Position numbers and translations under genes: made by a program
DNA from: a bacterium
GTDB lineage: Bacteria; Latescibacterota; Latescibacteria; Latescibacterales; Latescibacteraceae
Assembly: GCA_021372535.1 (NCBI GenBank)
Contig: JAJFUH010000143.1
Span: 1 to 15,773, forward strand
Reading direction: 5' to 3'
DNA: 15,773 nucleotides
The notes under the pieces: generated by a model
What the model was told of the DNA's origin: nothing
The model's input: only the letters and a program-made list of their open reading frames with translations
Databases searched by the model: none
Shown: positions 8,002-13,088 of the stretch, one piece after another
Layout of the letters: each line of letters opens with the position of its first letter
Position numbering within the stretch: the first letter of the stretch is position 1

Positions 8002-8105
8002 GTTGACAGAGTATTGAAATGAAATGGTTATCCGGACCCGGTATTTTAAAGGCCTGCCGGATTCCGCGAATGCACCACGCTTATCCATGGATTGCAGTAA
8101 CGCGG

Positions 8106-8498
8106 TTATTTCTGTTTTTTAGGATGTTGTTCGACAAAAAAAGGTAAGTAAATCTGTTCTGTTCCTAATAATATTGAAAGTTTATACTCACCGGGGCATT
8201 TAAATATAAATTGTACTATCCCTGCTGTAAGATTTGCTCCCTTATATTGTTTGTTAATAATCTGCGGTGGTACTTCAAGAGCAACTTCTCCTTCCGGATC
8301 AATGATTCGATAGTGAATTTTGCCTTCTTTTATTTCTCCGGTAATCTTTACAAAAAAAGATAACATTGGATGAATATAGGGAAATTCACTATGAACAATT
8401 ATTCTATCATCTCCATACATTCCGATGATAAACAGTTTGTCATTTTTTTCAATACGGATGTCATCACAGAGTATGAATTTATTTATCTCGATAGCCAT
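8106..8498 (-). CDS. DUF6941-like small protein, last gene of the AT-rich cassette
   Basis: The 130-residue product starts MAIEINKFILCDDIRIEKND, then has KLFIIGMYGDDRII, several beta-strand-like segments and a charged end, HPKKQK. The opening pattern (LCDD-x-R, then a hydrophobic strand and G-x-Y-G-D) matches my memory of the DUF6941 family, which has no known function. There is no signal peptide or membrane segment, so it should be cytoplasmic. The frame extends eight codons upstream, but the ATG at 8498 is better: GGAGG lies 9 nt before it, inside the 3' end of the HTH gene. The reading frames overlap by 20 nt, which points to translational coupling and a shared role. It could be an accessory or third component of a toxin-antitoxin-like operon. 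Confidence 0.7.
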   Translation of the reverse strand: MAIEINKFILCDDIRIEKNDKLFIIGMYGDDRIIVHSEFPYIHPMLSFFVKITGEIKEGKIHYRIIDPEGEVALEVPPQIINKQYKGANLTAGIVQFIFKCPGEYKLSILLGTEQIYLPFFVEQHPKKQK

Positions 8499-8967
8499 TA
8501 AGGAGTTCCTCCATCGGAACATTCAGTGCTTTTGCAATCGCGGAAAGATTTTTTGAAGATATATTAGGTCTCTTTATGTTTTCCCATCTACTAATATGGG
8601 ATTGAGAATCACCGATTATTTTTGCGAGCTCATATTGTGTCAATCCTGCTTTCATCCTATAATATTTTATGGCGCTTATTGTACCTTTATGGTATTGACT
8701 ATCAATGTCTTGAATAAGTTCTTTATTAAAATCATCGAAATACTGCTTGAATTCAGGATCAGAGAATAAAACATTATCAAGTTCCTGTCCCATCAGTGAT
8801 TGTGGAATAATATAGTTAACCGATATTGTTGGAAAATCGGATGTTGCTGTTGTAGCATTGATAATTGTCGTTGCTTTTACCCCATATGATGGAGTTGCGA
8901 TGATAGAAATTGCTGCTACGGCCCCAGTTGCATAATTTACATAAATATTTGACGGGATATTTTTCAT
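8479..8967 (-). CDS. XRE-family HTH protein with an unusual N-terminal half (candidate antitoxin/autorepressor)
   Basis: In this 162-residue protein, residues about 97-156 form a typical XRE/Cro helix-turn-helix: YYRMKAGLTQYELAKIIGDS, then HISRWEN and AIAKALNVPMEEL. Residues 1-95 are not recognisable. They begin with an Ala/Ile/Thr-rich stretch (YATGAVAAISIIATPSYG), then a probable strand (TISVNYIIP), then an acidic helix-like part (DPEFKQYFDDFNKELIQDI). In HigA- or MqsA-like antitoxins a DNA-binding C-terminus with a toxin-binding N-terminus is common, which would suit this layout. The ATG overlaps the stop of the preceding gene as ATGA, with GGAG (8974-8977) 6 nt upstream, so initiation is well supported. 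It probably represses the cassette promoter at 9400-9428. A stand-alone regulator is the alternative. Confidence 0.8.
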   Translation of the reverse strand: MKNIPSNIYVNYATGAVAAISIIATPSYGVKATTIINATTATSDFPTISVNYIIPQSLMGQELDNVLFSDPEFKQYFDDFNKELIQDIDSQYHKGTISAIKYYRMKAGLTQYELAKIIGDSQSHISRWENIKRPNISSKNLSAIAKALNVPMEELLNGYRDK

Positions 8968-9251
8968 GGCGATCTCCAGATAGGCATCTCACCTGATAAA
9001 TATATTTTCTGTAAGCTGTAGATATACTCTATGTACCTTTTCAATACTATATCTTTCCATCCTGGGTCGCTGTTCCAAAAATAGTATGCAAGATACAAAT
9101 AGACATTGTCCCCTAATTCAGTGTCAAAAAAGTAAATAATCCTGAAATGAGTTGATATATCCGAATCTTCCCACGGAATAAGCTTGCCTCGCATGATTTT
9201 ATGTCTGATTAATTTATATTCTCTGTGATAACGTTCTAACAGGACAAACAT
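8964..9251 (-). CDS. RelE/HigB-like C-terminal segment (possible toxin, perhaps frame-split)
   Basis: The 95-residue frame contains HFRIIYFFDTE and NVYLYLAYYFWNSD, followed by a basic helix (DIVLKRYIEYIYSL). This order resembles the C-terminal half of RelE/HigB-fold toxins, where R-I-x-Y-F-F strands precede a hydrophobic strand and a terminal helix. The assignment is by pattern only. The usual N-terminal helices are missing here, but they appear in the overlapping frame at 9214-9411. The ATG at 9251 has no visible Shine-Dalgarno sequence, unlike the next two genes. This supports either coupling to, or former fusion with, the upstream frame. Its stop overlaps the start of the HTH gene by four bases. 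Confidence 0.5.
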   Translation of the reverse strand: MFVLLERYHREYKLIRHKIMRGKLIPWEDSDISTHFRIIYFFDTELGDNVYLYLAYYFWNSDPGWKDIVLKRYIEYIYSLQKIYLSGEMPIWRSP

Positions 9252-9411
9252 TAATATTAGTGATTGTTTTGCCGGTTGGATCGAGTTCCAACCATTTTAT
9301 AAGAGAGTATAATCTGGTGGCAGTTTTTTTGTCTTTTTGAGATAATTTTATAATCAAATCACCAACGGATGGATGACCAAGTAATTTAATTCCATTCATA
9401 AAATATACCAT
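9214..9411 (-). CDS. Short frame resembling the N-terminal half of a RelE/HigB-like toxin
   Basis: The 65 residues include GDLIIKLSQKDKKTATRLYS and IKWLELDPTGKTI. This resembles the paired basic helices that open RelE/HigB-family toxins. The frame overlaps the next one by 38 nt and is offset from it by one base, so one inserted or deleted base would join them into one protein of roughly 150 residues. The start is uncertain: ATGs at 9411 and 9399 both lie inside the predicted promoter and neither has a Shine-Dalgarno sequence. It may be a genuine small gene, the 5' part of a broken toxin gene, or affected by a sequencing error. Confidence 0.4.
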   Translation of the reverse strand: MVYFMNGIKLLGHPSVGDLIIKLSQKDKKTATRLYSLIKWLELDPTGKTITNINVCPVRTLSQRI

Positions 9412-9428
9412 TATTGGTATGTTGTCAA
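9400..9428 (-). promoter_or_regulatory. Candidate promoter of the AT-rich cassette
   Basis: On the minus strand, TTGACA (9423-9428) is a perfect -35 box. The -10 is TATTTT (9400-9405) at 17-bp spacing or TATATT (9402-9407) at 15-bp spacing. Transcription would run into the four-frame cassette. The predicted start near 9393-9396 falls downstream of both ATGs proposed for the first frame, which casts doubt on that frame's start or suggests near-leaderless initiation. Confidence 0.5.
9405..9420. promoter_or_regulatory. Palindromic operator candidate between -35 and -10
   Basis: ATACCATTATTGGTAT has perfect 6-bp arms (9405-9410 and 9415-9420) around TTAT. It fills most of the spacer of the predicted promoter. 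A site of this size and position is typical for autorepression by a dimeric XRE protein, and the cassette encodes one. Confidence 0.5.
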
Positions 9429-9611
9429 TATATTTTTAAAATTTTCAAGATTTTAAATCAATATTTCATAAATCGCTTGAATTATATGCAAAAATTTCGA
9501 GAGAATATTTTTTGTAACAAAAAACAATAGTAAGCGACTAATATAAATATTTTTTCTATACAAAATATACTGATATTTAAATCCAACGAGTCAAAAATTA
9601 AACGCCTTCGG

Positions 9612-12600
9612 CTATCGATCACTGCACAGAGAGCTAAATGGGCACATTGCGCAGCTTTCCGATGGTCTTGGGGTATCATTGCCGGCAGTTATGGACGCGA
9701 TCGTTTCCGTGAGAACATCGGAAATCTCGCCGAGCATGGCCTCATCACAGGGAATTTCACGGGCGACGCCGTGAGAGAGGAAATAGAGCACAAGCCGGTC
9801 GGGGATGACATATTCCGCCCGGCGGAGCGCAAGCGCATATATCCCAAGCTGGAGACGGTATCGTTCTAATGCGACCCTGTCACCGTCGTCCGGCAGTTTT
9901 CTGTTGGTCTTGTAATCGACAATCCGCCATGTGTCACCCGACCTGAAGAGAATATCGATCGTCCCGCGCACGAGAACATCGTCATGGACAAAGACGAATG
10001 GCTCCTCACGTCTTACTACAGCAGATGACCGAATCCGGCCATAGAGCTCCGTTCCGGCAAAAACCCGCAGACTCTCCCTGAGCTTCTCCCGTAAGACTTC
10101 CGTCTCATCCTTCCCGAACATGTCCACCCGAAGAAGGGACTGCTCCTCATCGTTGAAATCCCAGCCTTCGAGGACTTCGTGGGCGAGTTGCCCATACCGC
10201 ATACCGAAATTCTCGCTCTCGCCGTCCCCGAACCGTTCACCGAAATCCCGTGAAATCCCCGGATCTGCGCCGTACATGCGCCCGTAAAGCCTGAAAAAAT
10301 ACCGCGCGCGGCATTCACGGTAATCGGTTATCTGTGTCGGGCTTATGGTTTCCGGTTTCCTCGATACGGCGATTTCGGGTATGGGCGCGAGCAGTTCGCC
10401 GACCTTCCGGTCGATTTCCTGCGGGATTGCACCATCAGCGCTGCCCGATACCGATATATCATCGTGCAGTAAATCCCCCATGATCCGGTCATCCCGGTCT
10501 ATGCCACCATTCCCGCTCCCGCCGGGATTCCGCAAGTATGAGAACATCTCCCGGGGCGTATCCTGCGACCATTCGCCGTCAGGTGAAATGGAGAGCGCCG
10601 TATGGAGCCAGCCCATCCAGTTGTCCTTTTCGAATATGTCGTCCGGTGTTTTCGAAGGCTTCCCGCCCGAGAGAATAAGATGATCGCAGGCGCGTGTACA
10701 CCCCACGTAAAAGAGGCGTTTGCTCTCGGCGATGTCTTTTGCCTTCTCTTCCGCAAGCGAGATGTTTTTGACGAATGTCCTGATGCTTTTCCCGCAGGCG
10801 CTCCGCATATCGAAACCGGGGCCGAGCGAATCATGAACGAGGAACGGGGGTGAAGCATTACTGGGCCTGCTCGATATATCGGCGAGGAAAACAACGTTCC
10901 ACTCCATCCCTTTGGCCTTGTGTATCGAGATAATGGTGAGAGCGTCACGGTCGGTTTCGATCGACACATGGCTTTCGGTCATCATCTCACCGTTCAGGAG
11001 GAGATTCGAGAATTCCCGGAGGGTTCCTCCCCTGGCTTCGAACGTGTCCGCCGCCGAAAGGATATGATCGAGTATGGCCAGGGAATATTCTCCCCTCAGA
11101 GGGTCGGCAAGAAGGGTCAGGGTGTATCCGGTCTCGTCGAACGCCTTTTCGAGGATTTCACGGATAGTGACCCGGTCGCGGACGGCAAGGAGACCGGCGA
11201 GAACATCACGGATAACACCGGCAGAGGAGCCGCTGCCATCTTTATTTCCCCGCGTCATGAAAAACAAGGGCATCGGTGTTTCCTTTCCCGCTTCCCGCCG
11301 TAAATCGTAGAGAAAGTCACCGGAAACGCTGAAAAACGGCGACAGGAGCAGCCCGGTAAAGTGAACGGGATCCCCGGGATCGCAGAGCCACGCAAGGAGA
11401 TTGGCGATATCGTATGCCTCGGGGGCGGTAAACGGATTCCCCCGGGTAAGATTCACATGCGATATGCCATGAGCGAGGAAAGCCTCCTCATAGAAAGACG
11501 ACTGCGTGCCCTTCCTGAGAAGAACCGCCATCTGCCCGTACGAATATCCGTACTTCTCCTTTAATTCAGCGGCGCGGCGGGCGATGAAACCGGCTTCCGC
11601 CGTTCTGCGGGCATCGGCGTTTTCCGCATCGAAGACTGCCATTTCCACCTCCGCCGAACCGTTAGAGTTCCTGCGATAGGACTTCATTTCACGGTATACG
11701 GCTTCATACGTGCGCTCGGGATCGTCAACACCCATGATGCGACCGAACACATGGTTGACAAAGTTCACAACCGCGGGAGAGCTCCGGTAATTGAGCTTCA
11801 GAGATTTGAAATCGACATTGGGCCTCGCGACGAATTCGTTGAATATGGTTACATCGGCTCCCCTGAACCGGTAAATCGACTGCTTGGGATCGCCGACCGT
11901 AAAGAGTGTCGCGGCGGCATTGCCGGAGATCATCCTGATAATGTCCATCTGGATTCCGTCGGTGTCCTGAAACTCGTCGACAAGGATGTGACGGTATATT
12001 CGCGACAGCGTTCGGGAAACGGTTACGTTATTCCTGAGCAGGCGCCATGTCTCGATGAGGGTATCGTCGTGATCGAGGAACGATCTGCTTTTCTTACGAT
12101 CCAGGAAATACCGTTCGAGAAGCGTGTATTCATCGAGAAGCGCGGATACAACGAGCGAAGTGCTCCCTTTCTCGTAGTCGTAAAAAGAGATCATCCATTC
12201 GAGAAAACCGATGCATTCCTTCATTCCATCGCGGACTGCTTTCGGGGAAATGCCATGCTCGCCCCATTTCCGGGCGGAACCCCTGTTCCCGATGGGCATG
12301 ACCGTTTCGATCAGCCTCCGTATGGCATCCGGGTCGACGGTATCCTGTTCCATCATTGCGCAGATTGACTCAAGACCGGTGAAAAGATCATCGAGCACAG
12401 GAGACAGACTGTCGCCGCCGGGACGGAGCACATGAAAATCATGGAGTGTCCTGTTGTAACGCTGCAGCAGACCGGAAATGTGATTCCGGTACATGGATTC
12501 AAGCGCTCCCGGATCATGATCATCGCCGCCATCAAGGTACTTGATGATGCGGGCGCGGTCACCGAGAAGAATCCTGAGAAGCCGCTTGTAGCCGCGTACG

Positions 12601-13088
12601 CCGAATGTGCGGATAAGAAGGTCGAGACGCTCCGGTTCGGCTTCGAGGCGTTCTTTGAAGAAACTGTTTATGACCTGTCCGGACATTTCGGCCAGCGATG
12701 TTTCGTCGATAACCGTAAAAAGCGGATCGATCCCCGCATCGATAGGGTAATTCCGCAGTATGGAGTTACAGAACGAATGAATGGTGGATATCGGCGCGGT
12801 ATGGACACGGGCGGCAATATCGAGCCAGAAGGCGCTGTCGTTCGCTCCCTCAAGGGCAAGCTCGCGGGCCTTTTGTGCGATGCGGGCTTTCATCTGGTCC
12901 GCGGCTTTATTGGTAAAGGTGATTGCGACTATGGAAGACATGGGAACGTGCATGGTTTTAAGGAGATAGAGATACCTCCCCACGAGAAGCCTCGTTTTGC
13001 CCGACCCGGCTCCGGCGGAAACGGCAACCTCTCCGCCGTCCGTGGTTGCGGCAAGCTTCTGTTCCGTGTCGAGATCACGAATCGGCAT
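9612..13088 (-). CDS. addA: AddA-type helicase-nuclease subunit (UvrD/RecB family)
   Basis: This 1158-residue superfamily 1A helicase is fused to a RecB-family nuclease. Visible motifs are: Q-motif TEQ (8-10); Walker A AGAGSGKT (25-32); Ia AITFTNKAADQM (55-66); II DEFQDTD (371-377); III GDPKQSIYRFRG (399-410); IV LNYRSS (432-437); V SIHKAKGMEWNVV (721-733); VI RLFYVGCTRA (791-800). The nuclease has His970, GTIDIL (Asp1045) and VDYKT (Asp1058, Lys1060), so it should cut DNA. Cys926, Cys1146, Cys1149 and Cys1155 form an iron-sulfur-type signature. With AddB it would unwind and resect double-strand ends for RecA-dependent repair and degrade foreign linear DNA. The start overlaps addB by 14 nt, with AAGGAG about 10 nt upstream, implying coupled translation. 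Length and motif order suit AddA; RecB is less likely because the partner gene is AddB-like. Confidence 0.93.
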   Translation of the reverse strand: MPIRDLDTEQKLAATTDGGEVAVSAGAGSGKTRLLVGRYLYLLKTMHVPMSSIVAITFTNKAADQMKARIAQKARELALEGANDSAFWLDIAARVHTAPISTIHSFCNSILRNYPIDAGIDPLFTVIDETSLAEMSGQVINSFFKERLEAEPERLDLLIRTFGVRGYKRLLRILLGDRARIIKYLDGGDDHDPGALESMYRNHISGLLQRYNRTLHDFHVLRPGGDSLSPVLDDLFTGLESICAMMEQDTVDPDAIRRLIETVMPIGNRGSARKWGEHGISPKAVRDGMKECIGFLEWMISFYDYEKGSTSLVVSALLDEYTLLERYFLDRKKSRSFLDHDDTLIETWRLLRNNVTVSRTLSRIYRHILVDEFQDTDGIQMDIIRMISGNAAATLFTVGDPKQSIYRFRGADVTIFNEFVARPNVDFKSLKLNYRSSPAVVNFVNHVFGRIMGVDDPERTYEAVYREMKSYRRNSNGSAEVEMAVFDAENADARRTAEAGFIARRAAELKEKYGYSYGQMAVLLRKGTQSSFYEEAFLAHGISHVNLTRGNPFTAPEAYDIANLLAWLCDPGDPVHFTGLLLSPFFSVSGDFLYDLRREAGKETPMPLFFMTRGNKDGSGSSAGVIRDVLAGLLAVRDRVTIREILEKAFDETGYTLTLLADPLRGEYSLAILDHILSAADTFEARGGTLREFSNLLLNGEMMTESHVSIETDRDALTIISIHKAKGMEWNVVFLADISSRPSNASPPFLVHDSLGPGFDMRSACGKSIRTFVKNISLAEEKAKDIAESKRLFYVGCTRACDHLILSGGKPSKTPDDIFEKDNWMGWLHTALSISPDGEWSQDTPREMFSYLRNPGGSGNGGIDRDDRIMGDLLHDDISVSGSADGAIPQEIDRKVGELLAPIPEIAVSRKPETISPTQITDYRECRARYFFRLYGRMYGADPGISRDFGERFGDGESENFGMRYGQLAHEVLEGWDFNDEEQSLLRVDMFGKDETEVLREKLRESLRVFAGTELYGRIRSSAVVRREEPFVFVHDDVLVRGTIDILFRSGDTWRIVDYKTNRKLPDDGDRVALERYRLQLGIYALALRRAEYVIPDRLVLYFLSHGVAREIPCDEAMLGEISDVLTETIASITAGNDTPRPSESCAMCPFSSLCSDR

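Larger units (their letters stand above)
8106..9600. other. AT-rich island with its own composition
   Basis: Base composition changes sharply near 8100 and again near 9600. For example, 9421-9480 has 11 G/C in 60 bases, whereas 13021-13080 inside addA has 37 in 60. The codon use of the four minus-strand frames follows the AT-rich composition. This suggests horizontal acquisition between addA and the esterase gene. No integrase, transposase, tRNA or flanking direct repeat marks its borders. The 200 bp between 9412 and 9611 hold only the promoter and AT-rich DNA. Confidence 0.65.

Noticed and set aside
9593-9612. Possible terminator of addA (GCCGAAGGC then a T-rich run on the minus strand)
   Set aside because: The stem is only 3 bp and overlaps the stop codon, too weak for an intrinsic terminator.
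9482-9679. Small minus-strand frame in the gap after addA
   Set aside because: It overlaps the addA end in another frame and reads through AT-rich non-coding DNA, with no ribosome site or similarity.
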